NCBI RefSeq assembly: GCF_000178995.1
Contig: NZ_ADVZ01000002.1
Coordinates: forward strand, 124,001 to 188,000
Direction of reading: 5' to 3'
From: Afipia sp. 1NLS2
Lineage (GTDB): Bacteria > Pseudomonadota > Alphaproteobacteria > Rhizobiales > Xanthobacteraceae
Length of the DNA stretch: 64,000 bases
Both the position numbers and the translations under genes were made by a program. The notes under the pieces are model-generated. The model searched no databases. It was not told the DNA's origin and saw only the letters and a program-made list of their open reading frames with translations. Shown piece after piece: positions 1-10,794 of the stretch. How positions within the stretch are numbered: the first letter of the stretch is position 1; each line of letters begins with the position of its first letter.

Positions 1-2637
1 GCCGACGAAGCGTCGGTGATGCAGGTCCTGCGGCGGCTGAAGGCCGAGGCGGCGCTGTTGATCGCGCTGTGCGATATCGGCGGCGTCTGGCCGGTCGGGC
101 AGGTAACATCAGCACTGACCGATGTTGCCGTCACGTCCGTGCAGTGCGCGGTGCGTTTCCTGCTGTCGCAGGAAGTGGAGCGCGGCCGCCTACTCACCAA
201 AGATCCCCAGCACCCGGAGGAGGGCAGCGGCCTGATCGTTCTCGCGATGGGCAAGATGGGCGCGGGCGAACTGAACTTCTCCAGCGACATCGACCTGATC
301 GTGTTCTACGACCCCGACAAGGGCCAGTTGTCGGAAAGTGTCGAGGCTTCGCCGTTCTTCGCGCGTCTGGCGCAGGGCATCGCGCGCCTGCTGCAACAGC
401 GCACCGGCGACGGTTACGTCTTCCGCGTCGATCTGCGGCTGCGTCCCGATCCCGCCTCGACTCCCGCCGCGGTGTCGGTGGAGGCCGCACTTCACTACTA
501 CGAGCGCGAGGGTCGCACCTGGGAACGCGCGGCGATGATCAAGGCGCGGCCATGCGCGGGCGATCTTGCGTCCGGCGATGCGCTGCTCTCGGAAATTTCT
601 CCGTTCGTCTGGCGCAAGCATCTCGACTTCGCCGCACTGACCGATGTCCACGACATGAAGCGGCAGATGCAGAGCTTCCGTGGCCAGAGCGAGATTTCGG
701 TCGAGGGCCATAACGTCAAGGTCGGTCGCGGCGGCATTCGCGAGATCGAGTTCTTCGCGCAGACCCAGCAATTGATCGCGGGGGGGCGCCATCCCGAATT
801 GCGGGTGAGGCCGACGTTAATGGCACTCGACATTCTCGCCGCCAACAACTGGATCGCGCAGGGCGTGCGCGAGGAACTGGCGAGCGCCTACGAATTCCTG
901 CGCCGCGTCGAGCATCGCATCCAGATGGTCGCCGACGAGCAGACCCACACATTGCCCGCCGACAGGGAGGGCATCGAGCGCTTTGCGCGGTTCTTCGGCT
1001 ATGCCGACCGTGCGTCTTTCGCCGCCGACCTGCTGCGCCACCTCAATTGCGTGCAGGGCCACTATGAGCGTCTGTTCGAAGGAGACCCGACCGAACCGGA
1101 GAAGGCGCCCGATGTCGATTACGGCGCGGGGCCGGACGACGCGCGGTTGCTTGATCAGTTGCGCCGCCTCGGCTTCAAGACGCCGCGCACAGTGGCGGAA
1201 ACCGTGCAGCACTGGATGGCGGGCGAGTATCGCGCGCTGAAGGTGGAGAGCACGCGCGAGGCGTTCCGCGAATTCGTGCCGAACCTGTTGCGCGGCCTCT
1301 CGCGTGCCGAGTATCCGGATGCCGCCGTCAACGAATTCGACCGCTTCCTGCAGGCGCTGACCCGTGGCGGCCGGCTGATCTCGCTGCTCGCGCAGAACAA
1401 GGACGTGGTCGCGCTTGTGGCGCTGATCCTTGGCGCGGCACCTCGCCTCGGCGACATGCTGGCGCGTCATCCGCAGATCATGGACGGATTGATCGATCCG
1501 CGCTTCTTCGGTGCGATGCCGGATCGCGACGAACTGTCGGCGCGCCTCACCGCGACACTGGCGGATGCGGATTCCTACGAGGAGTTTCTCGATCGCCTCA
1601 GGATGTTCGGGCAGGAGAGCCTGTTCCTGACCGGCACGCGTATCCTGTCCGGCACGGTGTCGGCGCAGCAGGCGAGCACGGCGTTCGGCGATGTCGCGGA
1701 AGGAATCGTGCATACCGTGCACGATCTCACCGCGCGCCAGTTCGCCGAACAGCACGGTCTTATCAAGGGCCAGCAGACAGCGATCCTCGCGATGGGCAAG
1801 CTCGGTGGCCGGGAGATGACCGCGTCATCGGACCTCGATTTGATCCTGATCTACGATTTCGACCACGATCATCCGGATTCAGATGGGTCACGCTCGCTCC
1901 ACGGCGCGCAGTATTTCGCCCGCTACACCCAGCGCCTCATCAGCGCGTTCACGACGCGCACCAATTACGGCGTGCTCTATGACATCGATATGCGGCTGCG
2001 CCCTTCGGGGCGTGCTGGGCCGGTCGCGACGCGGCTCGATGCCTTCGCCGATTATCAGGACAACGAGGCATGGACCTGGGAGCACATGGCGCTGACCCGC
2101 GCCCGGGTGATCTCCGGGCCGCCGGATTTCCAGAAACAGATCGAGGAATTGATCGCGCGCGTGCTGATGCGCCCGCGCGACATCCACATCATCGCCAACG
2201 ACGTGCTGGAAATGCGCAAGGCGGTGGCCGACGAAAAGGGCGAGAACGATATCTGGGACCTGAAATATGCCGCGGGCGGCATCGTCGATATCGAATTCCT
2301 GGCGCAGTACCTGCAGCTTATTCATGCCGCTGAAAAGCCCGGCATTCTCAACGTCAACACCATGCAGGTCTACGACAACGCGGTGAAGCTCGGCGTGCTG
2401 GCCTCGTCGGACGCGGAAATCCTGCGGCCTGCCGCGCGGCTCTATCAGAATCTGACGCAGGTGCTGCGGTTGTGCGTGTCAGAGAAATTCAAACCAGATA
2501 CGGCTGGGGAAGATCTTTTGCGCGTGATGACTCGGGCTGCCGACGCGCCCGATTTTTCCGCGGTCGAGGCTCGCCTTCGGGAGACGCAAGCCGAGGTGCG
2601 CGAGATTTTCCTGAAGCTGATGCAGGCGCGGCCTTGA
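1..2637 (+). CDS. glnE: Bifunctional glutamine synthetase adenylyltransferase/adenylyl-removing enzyme (5' end missing)
   Basis: GlnE adds AMP to glutamine synthetase and removes it again in response to nitrogen status through PII. The frame is open from base 1, so the N-terminal part (roughly 100 residues of a protein usually near 980) lies outside the window. Two nucleotidyltransferase domains are visible. The first carries GKMGAGELNFSSDIDL near 250-300, matching the deadenylylase half. The second carries GKLGGREMTASSDLDL near 1795-1840, matching the adenylyltransferase half. Both keep the D-x-D metal pair. The last 149 bases overlap the 3' end of the convergent histidine kinase. Family assignment is secure. 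Confidence 0.96.
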   Translation, partial: ADEASVMQVLRRLKAEAALLIALCDIGGVWPVGQVTSALTDVAVTSVQCAVRFLLSQEVERGRLLTKDPQHPEEGSGLIVLAMGKMGAGELNFSSDIDLIVFYDPDKGQLSESVEASPFFARLAQGIARLLQQRTGDGYVFRVDLRLRPDPASTPAAVSVEAALHYYEREGRTWERAAMIKARPCAGDLASGDALLSEISPFVWRKHLDFAALTDVHDMKRQMQSFRGQSEISVEGHNVKVGRGGIREIEFFAQTQQLIAGGRHPELRVRPTLMALDILAANNWIAQGVREELASAYEFLRRVEHRIQMVADEQTHTLPADREGIERFARFFGYADRASFAADLLRHLNCVQGHYERLFEGDPTEPEKAPDVDYGAGPDDARLLDQLRRLGFKTPRTVAETVQHWMAGEYRALKVESTREAFREFVPNLLRGLSRAEYPDAAVNEFDRFLQALTRGGRLISLLAQNKDVVALVALILGAAPRLGDMLARHPQIMDGLIDPRFFGAMPDRDELSARLTATLADADSYEEFLDRLRMFGQESLFLTGTRILSGTVSAQQASTAFGDVAEGIVHTVHDLTARQFAEQHGLIKGQQTAILAMGKLGGREMTASSDLDLILIYDFDHDHPDSDGSRSLHGAQYFARYTQRLISAFTTRTNYGVLYDIDMRLRPSGRAGPVATRLDAFADYQDNEAWTWEHMALTRARVISGPPDFQKQIEELIARVLMRPRDIHIIANDVLEMRKAVADEKGENDIWDLKYAAGGIVDIEFLAQYLQLIHAAEKPGILNVNTMQVYDNAVKLGVLASSDAEILRPAARLYQNLTQVLRLCVSEKFKPDTAGEDLLRVMTRAADAPDFSAVEARLRETQAEVREIFLKLMQARP

Positions 2638-4927
2638 TCGTTTCGGTTACGGCGCACGGCAGGTTGATCCTGACCACGGTGCCGATATGAAGCTGCGAGC
2701 GTAATTTCATCGAACCGCTATGCAACTGAACCAGGGACTTGGCGATGGCGAGGCCCAGACCGGAGCCGTGATAGCTCTTGGTCAACTGGCTTTCGACCTG
2801 TTCGAAGGGGCAGCCGAGGCGGGCGAGGGCCTCCTTCGGGATACCGATGCCGGTGTCGGCAATCGTCACCATCACCCTGTCTCCGATGATGCGGCTGCGC
2901 ACCACGATGCGGCCGCCATCGGGAGTGAACTTCACCGCGTTTGACAGAAGATTGACGAGAATCTGCTTCATAGCCCGGCGGTCGGCTACGATCGGAATGG
3001 CGCCGTCAATCCGGCTGTCGAGCGTCAGCCGCTTGCCATCCGCCCAGCTTGAGGCGACGCGCGTGGATTCGGAAACGGTTTCGGCGAGGTCGAGCTTCTC
3101 GGGGTCGAGCTTCATACGCCCGGCTTCGATCTTCGACATATCGAGGACATCGTTGATGACGTCCAGCAGGTAATTGCCGCTCGTCAGGATGTCCTGGCAG
3201 TATTCCTGATAGCGCCCGGAGCCGAGCGGGCCGAACATGCCGCGACCCATGACTTCGGAGAAGCCGATGATGGCGTTGAGCGGCGTGCGCAGCTCGTGAC
3301 TCATATTGGCGAGGAATTTCGACTTGGTCTGGTTGGCTTCCTCGGCGCGGCGTTTCTCCTCGGCATATTTCTGCGCGAGGTCGGCCAACTCCCTGGCCTG
3401 TTGTTCGAGCGCCGCTTGCGAACGCTTGAGATCGACGACATAGGCCGTCAGCCGCAGATCGTTGTCCACCAGTCGCTGTTCGTGACGCTTGATCTGGGTA
3501 ATGTCGGTCCCGACCGACACAAAGCCGCCGTCCTTGGTGCGGCGTTCGCTGATGTTCAGCCAGCTTCCGTCATTAAGCTGCGCTTCGAAGGTCCGCGAGC
3601 CCGGTGCGGAAATTTCGGTGTCGGCAACACGGGCGCGAATTTCCGGCATGTGTCCGACTTCGATCACCGTCTCATAAGGCGTGCCTGCGGTGACAGCCGA
3701 ATCCGGCAGCTTGTGCAGACGCTGGAAGTGCGAGTTGCAGAGCACCAGCCGATTTTCCGAATCCCACAGGACGAATGCTTCCGGGATCGTCTCGATGGCG
3801 TCCCGCAGGCGCAGATCCGCTTCGACCGAGCGCGCCGCGAGGCTTTTCTGTTCGGTGATGTCGAGCGCGATGCCGATCAGATGGCAGCCGCCGTTGCTGC
3901 CGGCTTCGGTCAGTTCGCAACGCACACACAGCCAGATCCAGTGGCCGTCGGCGTGACGCATCCGGAAGGTCTGGTCGATATGGCTGATTTGCCCCGACAG
4001 CAATTGGTCGGCAATCGCCATCAGGTCGATGTCTTCGGAGTGCACCAGCGCGTTGACCTCGCCGAACGCGAGGAGGTCGTTGCGGCTCTCCAGCCCCAGC
4101 ATGGTGAACATCGATTGCGACCAGAAGATGCGCCCTCGTGAAAGGTCCCAGTCCCACAATCCGCAGCGGCCCCGATTGAGCGCGGTGTCGATGCGGCCGC
4201 GAACGGCGTCGTTGATGAGGTCGCTTTCGCGCGCGCGGGTCGACTGCCAGTGGAAGGCGAAGCCCAGGATCAGCACCACAAAACCGGTGGTGGCCGACAG
4301 CGTGATCTGCAGCGCCGTGTCGGAACGCCACGAGGCTGCGTTCTGCGCCTGCATGACGATGACGCTGCCGGATGCTGTGTCCAGCGTGCGCTGGGCGGCC
4401 AGCGCCATGCGTCCGTCGGGCAATGGCAATTCGATCACGGCCTCGCCAGTATCGTTGAGTGCCTGAACTTGTGCGGGCGTGACAGCATCGAAGGCTGCGT
4501 CGTTGCTGCCATCGAGCGCAAGCTGCACGCCCTCTTGCCGGTCGAGACCGGTAATAAGGATGTGCCGGCCGGAGGCGCTGGCCCATGGCGGCACCAGGGC
4601 GGGCAGGGTGGATTGGAGTTTGGTCGCCGACAGCGCGCGATCGGGCCGCCGTGCCGCCAGATGGTCGATGCGTTCCTTCATCAAATCGGCGAGGGAAGCA
4701 ATCTCGCGCGTCGTTGCGGCATGCTTCTGGCGGTTTTGGTCGAGCACCTGCACAAAGGCGCCGATCAGGATCGTTACGAGGAAGGCAATGATGAGGATAG
4801 GAACGGCGCGGCGAAGAAGCGGTTCGGCGATGAGGAGGCGATTATAAGCTGGTTGAGCTATCGACTGTGCCAATCCTTTGATCGAATCGGATTGGACACA
4901 CGAACTCGTCGCGTGAACGCGCGCCAT
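2489..4927 (-). CDS. Membrane-bound PAS-PAS sensor histidine kinase
   Basis: Predicted 812-residue orphan sensor kinase. Visible parts in order: transmembrane helix about 42-62, an extracytoplasmic region to about 205, a second helix about 207-227, a PAS domain with its PAC motif about 250-362, a second PAS about 372-478, a coiled coil about 480-533, then HisKA with the H-box FLANMSHELRTPLNAI (His544) and an HATPase with N box, DTGIGIP and GSGLGLAIAK. The ATG at 4927 is chosen because a GGGGG run stands just upstream; a longer TTG start at 4993 has no such site. No response regulator is adjacent. The last ~49 codons are antisense to glnE and encode a basic, low-complexity tail. The H-box region resembles PdhS/DivJ-type kinases; the signal is unknown. 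Confidence 0.88.
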   Translation of the reverse strand: MARVHATSSCVQSDSIKGLAQSIAQPAYNRLLIAEPLLRRAVPILIIAFLVTILIGAFVQVLDQNRQKHAATTREIASLADLMKERIDHLAARRPDRALSATKLQSTLPALVPPWASASGRHILITGLDRQEGVQLALDGSNDAAFDAVTPAQVQALNDTGEAVIELPLPDGRMALAAQRTLDTASGSVIVMQAQNAASWRSDTALQITLSATTGFVVLILGFAFHWQSTRARESDLINDAVRGRIDTALNRGRCGLWDWDLSRGRIFWSQSMFTMLGLESRNDLLAFGEVNALVHSEDIDLMAIADQLLSGQISHIDQTFRMRHADGHWIWLCVRCELTEAGSNGGCHLIGIALDITEQKSLAARSVEADLRLRDAIETIPEAFVLWDSENRLVLCNSHFQRLHKLPDSAVTAGTPYETVIEVGHMPEIRARVADTEISAPGSRTFEAQLNDGSWLNISERRTKDGGFVSVGTDITQIKRHEQRLVDNDLRLTAYVVDLKRSQAALEQQARELADLAQKYAEEKRRAEEANQTKSKFLANMSHELRTPLNAIIGFSEVMGRGMFGPLGSGRYQEYCQDILTSGNYLLDVINDVLDMSKIEAGRMKLDPEKLDLAETVSESTRVASSWADGKRLTLDSRIDGAIPIVADRRAMKQILVNLLSNAVKFTPDGGRIVVRSRIIGDRVMVTIADTGIGIPKEALARLGCPFEQVESQLTKSYHGSGLGLAIAKSLVQLHSGSMKLRSQLHIGTVVRINLPCAVTETIKAAPASASGKSRAPRLASPEGEPRPRKNRARRQPESSRAKDLPQPYLV

Positions 4928-5437
4928 TAACAGCCCCCGGATTTGCCGTTTCCCCCTCCGAAAGCTGACGCGCAACTTGCTCTCGAATCGCAAGTTGATT
5001 TGAATCCAGTTTTCCCACGCTGTCGAGAGTCAACGAATCCTTAATCGAAAATAATTTTATCCAACGCTTCTTTTGGTGTCGCGAACGCCGATTTTTGAGT
5101 CCGAACCGAGAACGATCGGTGTCATGCGCTGCCGATAATGCGATTCATTGGGCTGTCGCGCGCGATCGCCGGCGACAATTTTGCGGCGAGGCGAGTGAGG
5201 GGCCATCGCGCGATTTCGGCTGTGGCGGTGCTGCGGTTTGCCTGTTTTGCATGCGTCCGGCCCGCCCTTACCGCAGGCCAGCCCTTGCAGCCTCGCGCGT
5301 TGCGGACATGCTGCGAGTTTGATATTCCGGTGGTCGAAAAGTCGTTCGGTGCGAAGTTGGCCTGAAGGCCCTTTATTCTTGAATCGAGGGGCGAACCTAC
5401 GCAGCATCGGCCGAAGCCACCGGCTGGAGATGCACGC
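4928..5437. other. Intergenic region between histidine kinase and SCS-like operon
   Basis: About 510 bases separate two divergently transcribed units. Short open frames exist on both strands but none has a convincing ribosome site or recognisable product. An AT-rich patch near 5040-5070 may hold kinase promoter elements. GGAGA at 5425-5429 is the ribosome site of the following GTG-started gene. I see no RNA gene or repeat here. Confidence 0.5.
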
Positions 5438-6610
5438 GTGAATCTGCACGAGTTTCAGGCAAAACAAATCCTGGCGGGCTATGGCCTGCCTTCTCCGGGC
5501 GGCAAGGTCGCCATCACCCCGGATCAGGCCGTCGCGATTTATAATGAGCTCGGCGGTGGTGCCGTCGCCGTGAAGGCGCAGGTCCACGCCGGTGGCCGCG
5601 CTCAGGCTGGCGGCGTCAAAATCGTCCATTCGGAGAAAGAGGCGAAGTCAGTCGCGGCCTCGCTCCTCGGCAAAAAGCTTGTAACCGCCCAGACTGGCCC
5701 GGCCGGGCGCGTGGTCCGGCGTATCTATATCGAGAAGGCTGTCGAGCCGGTGCGCGAACTGCATGTCGCGCTGCTGATCGACGGCTCCTCCGGTCATCTC
5801 ACATTGTTCGGTAGCGCCCATGGCGGCGGCGACATCGAGGAGCGGGCTGCGCGCGGAGAGTTGCGGCTCGAACGCCTCGGCCTTGGCGACGGCTCCAAGC
5901 GCCTCGCGGATGAAGTGGCTGCCTTCGCAAGCAAGATACGTATCGACGGCGCATCCGTTCCGGCATTCGAGGCCATCGTCGATGGTCTGCGCCGCGCCTT
6001 TGTCGAGCTCGACGCCAGCCTGATCGAGATCAATCCGCTGGCGATGCTGCGCGATGGCAGCTTCCAGGCGCTCGACGTCAAGATGGTGCTGGAAGACAAC
6101 GCCCTGTTCCGGCATCCCGACCTCACCGCCTTGCGCGACGAGGACGACATCGACCAGCGCGAGGTCGAGGCGCAGCGCCACCAGCTCAATTTCGTCAGCA
6201 TGGACGGCAATATCGGCATCGTCGCCAACGGCGCAGGCCTGGGCCTTGCGAGTGTCGATCTGGTTTATGCGGCGAAGGGCAAGCCCGCGAACTTCATGGA
6301 CATCCGCACCACCGCGACGAGCCTTGATGTGGCCTATGGCTTCGGCCTGCTGCTCGACAATCCTGCGACGCGCGCGATTTTCCTCAATGTCCATGGCGGC
6401 GGCATGCAGCCCTGTGACACCATCGCGGAAGGGCTTGGCATCGCCATGCGCCGCACCGGCCGCTCGTTGCCGGTGGTGGCGCGGCTTGCAGGCAACAACG
6501 CGGAATTCGCGCGCTCGCGCTTCGTCAATTTCGGTTGTCCGGTCATCGATTGCCCGGACATGTGGACCGCTGCGACCAAGGTGGTCGCCATTGCACAGAA
6601 GGGAGGATGA
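5438..6610 (+). CDS. Succinyl-CoA synthetase beta-like subunit (malate/other acid-CoA ligase, divergent paralog)
   Basis: A 390-residue ATP-grasp protein of the SucC/MtkA family, which with an alpha subunit makes an acyl-CoA from a carboxylic acid, CoA and NTP. It opens NLHEFQAKQIL and keeps the ATP-grasp core (AQVHAGGRAQAGG) and the EINPL motif. It is clearly divergent from the true SucC in this window: the usual DVGGGAS segment is replaced by DIRTTATS, and the C-terminal part is dissimilar. GTG start at 5438 follows GGAGA. It is translationally linked to the alpha-like gene one base downstream. Malate-CoA ligase is one possibility, but no malyl-CoA lyase is nearby; oxalate, glycerate or another acid is possible. 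Confidence 0.8.
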   Translation: MNLHEFQAKQILAGYGLPSPGGKVAITPDQAVAIYNELGGGAVAVKAQVHAGGRAQAGGVKIVHSEKEAKSVAASLLGKKLVTAQTGPAGRVVRRIYIEKAVEPVRELHVALLIDGSSGHLTLFGSAHGGGDIEERAARGELRLERLGLGDGSKRLADEVAAFASKIRIDGASVPAFEAIVDGLRRAFVELDASLIEINPLAMLRDGSFQALDVKMVLEDNALFRHPDLTALRDEDDIDQREVEAQRHQLNFVSMDGNIGIVANGAGLGLASVDLVYAAKGKPANFMDIRTTATSLDVAYGFGLLLDNPATRAIFLNVHGGGMQPCDTIAEGLGIAMRRTGRSLPVVARLAGNNAEFARSRFVNFGCPVIDCPDMWTAATKVVAIAQKGG

Positions 6611-6611
6611 G

Positions 6612-7493
6612 GTGGCCATCCTCGTCGACAAGGATACCAAGGTTCTGTGCCAGGGCATGACCGGCTGGGCGGGTACGCATCATACCGCGCGCATGATGGA
6701 GTATGGTACCACGGTGGTCGCGGGCGTGACGCCGGGCAAGGGCGGCCGTTCGCATCTCAACCTGCCGGTATACGACACCGTCGCCAAGGCCAAGGCCGAG
6801 ACAGAGGCCAATGCCAGCATGATCTTCGTGCCGCCGGCCAATGCAGCAGCCGCGATGATCGAGGCCATCGAGGCTGAGATACCGCTGATCGTGGCGGTCA
6901 CCGAGCGCGTCCCCGCGCTCGACATGGTGCGCGTGCGTCAGGCGCTCAACGGCTCGAAGACCCGGCTGATCGGGCCCAATTCGCAGGGCATTCTCGCGCC
7001 GGAGATCTGCATGATCGGCGTGATGGCGACCGGCAGCGAGCGGCCCGGCAATGTCGGCATCGTCTCGCGCTCGGCCTCCCTGACAAGCGAAGTGGTGGCG
7101 CAGATTTCAAGCGAAGGCCTCGGGCAATCCACGACGGTGGGCGTCGGCGGCGATCCGATCCACGGCATGAGCATGCTTCAGTGCGTCGAGCTGTTTCTGG
7201 AAGATCCCGAAACCAAGGGCATCGTGCTGATCGGCGAGATCGGTGGTACCGAGGAGCAGGAAGTCGCCGAATATCTGCAAGGCCGCAAGGTGGCGAAGCC
7301 GGTGGTCGCGCTGATCGCCGGGCAGTACGCGCCGCCCGAGCGTCGTATGGGGCATTCCGGCACACTGACGATGTATGGGCGCGGCGATGCCAACAGCAAG
7401 ATCGCGGCGCTGGAGCGGGCAGGCGTGCAGGTTGCGCCGAGTTCGCATCTCGTCGGCGCGACGATCCGTCAGGCGCTGCGACAGGTGAACTGA
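6612..7493 (+). CDS. Succinyl-CoA synthetase alpha-like subunit (partner of preceding beta-like gene)
   Basis: A 293-residue CoA-binding alpha subunit of the SucD/MtkB family. It starts at GTG 6612, one base after the beta stop, with GGGAGGATGAG as ribosome site. It keeps the CoA-binding N-terminal domain (GMTGWAGTHHTARMMEYGT), the GVGGDPIHG loop, and ERRMGHSGT with the histidine that is phosphorylated during catalysis. The canonical GPNCPG is changed to GPNSQG and SRSGTLTYE to SRSASLTSE, so the active-site surroundings differ from true SucD. Substrate cannot be read from sequence. Proximity to the glyoxylate/oxalate genes suggests a C2-C4 acid, which is inference. Confidence 0.82.
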   Translation: MAILVDKDTKVLCQGMTGWAGTHHTARMMEYGTTVVAGVTPGKGGRSHLNLPVYDTVAKAKAETEANASMIFVPPANAAAAMIEAIEAEIPLIVAVTERVPALDMVRVRQALNGSKTRLIGPNSQGILAPEICMIGVMATGSERPGNVGIVSRSASLTSEVVAQISSEGLGQSTTVGVGGDPIHGMSMLQCVELFLEDPETKGIVLIGEIGGTEEQEVAEYLQGRKVAKPVVALIAGQYAPPERRMGHSGTLTMYGRGDANSKIAALERAGVQVAPSSHLVGATIRQALRQVN

Positions 7494-7502
7494 GCGCAGC
7501 GC

Positions 7503-7856
7503 TCAGTAGCTGCGGCCGTCGACCTGCTGGACGGGCAGGGCGTCGATATCGACGCCATCGAGACAACGCACGTTGATCGCCGCCATCTTCCGGCCATCCG
7601 GTGCCGTTCCGCGCGCGAACGACTGGATGCCGCATGTCGTGCAGAACAAATGATGGATGGCGTGCTTGTTGAAGGTGTATTCCGTGGTCGCATCCTCGCC
7701 CTTCAGGAGAGTGAAGGACTCGGCGGGTGCAAAGGCCAGCAGTGATCCAAGCCGTCCGCAGCGCGAGCAATTGCAGGCCATCACGCCGGCAAGATCGAGC
7801 TCCACTTCATATCGCACGTTGCCGCACTGGCAGCCGCCGCTGTAGGTCTTGGGCAT
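7503..7856 (-). CDS. GFA-family zinc-binding protein
   Basis: A 117-residue protein with the fold of glutathione-dependent formaldehyde-activating enzyme (Gfa/CENP-V family). The zinc-ligand cysteines are visible as CQCGN near the start, CNCSRCGR in the middle and CTTCG in the second half. The family is broad and most members have no proven activity, so formaldehyde-glutathione chemistry is not assumed. It is convergent with the SCS-like alpha gene, with nine bases between stops, and lies downstream of the IclR gene on the same strand, 52 bases away, so the two may be cotranscribed. Confidence 0.85.
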   Translation of the reverse strand: MPKTYSGGCQCGNVRYEVELDLAGVMACNCSRCGRLGSLLAFAPAESFTLLKGEDATTEYTFNKHAIHHLFCTTCGIQSFARGTAPDGRKMAAINVRCLDGVDIDALPVQQVDGRSY

Positions 7857-7908
7857 GATTGTCCTCCCGCGTGAACCGGAGGCTGGTTAGCGCGCGAATG
7901 CTACCCGC

Positions 7909-8733
7909 TCAAGCGCGGTGCGGTGCCGCTCCGCCGATCGAGGACGTGATCTGCTCGGCTGCGCGCATCACCAGCGGGCCGAATTCGCCGAGCCGTTGCG
8001 ATGTCAGCCGCACCGTCGGGCCTGAGATCGACACCGCCGCGATGGTTTCTCCCAACTCGTTATAGATGGGAGCTGCGATGCACCGCATGCCGGGCGTGCG
8101 CTCCTCGTCGTCGATCGCCCAACCGCGTTCGCGGCTCTCCGCCAGTTCCGTAAACAACTCCGCCGGATCGACGCGGGTTTTCTCCGTAAACCGTTGCAGG
8201 CCCTTTGAATAAAGGATCTGCTTCACGCGCGCTTCGGGAAAGCCTGCGAGGAGCGCCTTGCCGACGCCGGAGGCGTGCATCAGGCTGCGCGAGCCGGCGC
8301 GGAAGAAAGCGCGCAGCGTGTTGTGGCTTTCGATCTGCGAGATGAAAACCACCTCGCCATTATCCTCGATGCCGAGATTGATGGTCTCGCCGGTCTGCTC
8401 CATCAACTGGCGCATCACCTCGCGGCCCATCCCGGCGAGGCGGCGGTTGCGCAGGAAAGTCATGCCGGTCTTGAAGGCATCGACGCCGATCAGCCATAGC
8501 CCGCGCTCCTCGTCGTGCATCGCGAAGCGATGCGCCTCGAGCGTGAACAGGAGGCGGTGCACGGTGGAGGGAGCAAGGCCCGACCGTTGTGCGAGATCGG
8601 TCAGCGTCAGCCCGTCGGCCTCCGAGATCAGCCGCAGCAATGCAAGTCCACGGTCCAGCGCCTGGATCGATCCAGCTTTTGCGGGATTGAAGTTACGCGG
8701 CCGCCCTCGCTTGCGGTGGTCTACCGTGCTCAT
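7909..8733 (-). CDS. IclR-family transcriptional regulator, candidate glyoxylate-pathway regulator
   Basis: A 274-residue regulator. The N-terminal winged helix-turn-helix (about residues 22-80, with LTDLAQRSGLAPSTVHRLL) is followed by the IclR effector domain, including SGVGKALLAGFPE and the PGMRCIAAPIYNELGE segment. It is divergent from gcl, across a 214-base AT-rich spacer. In enterobacteria the IclR member AllR represses gcl-hyi-glxR and answers to glyoxylate, so a similar role is a fair inference from position. An imperfect palindrome at 8800-8826 in the shared spacer is a candidate binding site. Confidence 0.9.
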   Translation of the reverse strand: MSTVDHRKRGRPRNFNPAKAGSIQALDRGLALLRLISEADGLTLTDLAQRSGLAPSTVHRLLFTLEAHRFAMHDEERGLWLIGVDAFKTGMTFLRNRRLAGMGREVMRQLMEQTGETINLGIEDNGEVVFISQIESHNTLRAFFRAGSRSLMHASGVGKALLAGFPEARVKQILYSKGLQRFTEKTRVDPAELFTELAESRERGWAIDDEERTPGMRCIAAPIYNELGETIAAVSISGPTVRLTSQRLGEFGPLVMRAAEQITSSIGGAAPHRA

Positions 8734-8799
8734 CCGATCTCAACTCCAAGCTATCTCTTGCTTCCTATATTACGGAAACATTTTTTATAATGAAATCCG

Positions 8800-8826
8800 A
8801 TTAGTCGATTTATAAATTCAACTAAT
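8800..8826. promoter_or_regulatory. Imperfect palindrome in iclR-gcl spacer, candidate IclR operator
   Basis: Left arm ATTAGTCGA (8800-8808) and right arm TCAACTAAT (8818-8826) are complementary at eight of nine positions around an AT-only centre. The site lies 67 bases from the iclR start and about 120 bases before gcl, where a divergent regulator would bind. Only symmetry and position support the call. Confidence 0.4.
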
Positions 8827-8882
8827 TGATATTATAAGAAAAAATATACATAGACAAAACTGGAAAAATATTCTGAAATGAG

Positions 8883-8918
8883 TTGACGACGGAAGCCTTT
8901 TGGCATTCTGTATACCAG
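8883..8918 (+). promoter_or_regulatory. gcl promoter with 19-bp TTGGYAT-N5-ATRCCAR operator
   Basis: A -35-like TTGACG stands at 8883-8888. The 19-bp palindrome TTGGCATTCTGTATACCAG occupies 8900-8918, where the -10 element would fall, 29 bases before the gcl start. Its arms match those before the antiporter gene and oxc. A repressor bound here would block RNA polymerase. The GntR/FCD regulator at 16068-16823 is the candidate binder. Confidence 0.55.
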
Positions 8919-8947
8919 ATAGAAGAAATATTCAGGGAGATGCCGTT

Positions 8948-10741
<1,794 letters not shown>

Positions 10742-10794
10742 GCTGCAGCGGCGATCCCGCAACCTGTCACAAACTGGAAATGAAGGAGGGCGCT

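Noticed and set aside
817-1755. 312-codon open frame antisense to glnE
   Set aside because: Typical high-GC shadow of a conserved gene; Arg/His/Gln-rich with no family features and no ribosome site.
5057-5629. 190-codon minus-strand open frame over the SCS-like beta start
   Set aside because: Overlaps the N terminus of a clear gene and shows no family features.
8734-8947. AT-rich iclR-gcl spacer considered as a mobile-element or RNA gene site
   Set aside because: No tRNA-like fold, no terminal repeats; best explained as a regulatory spacer.
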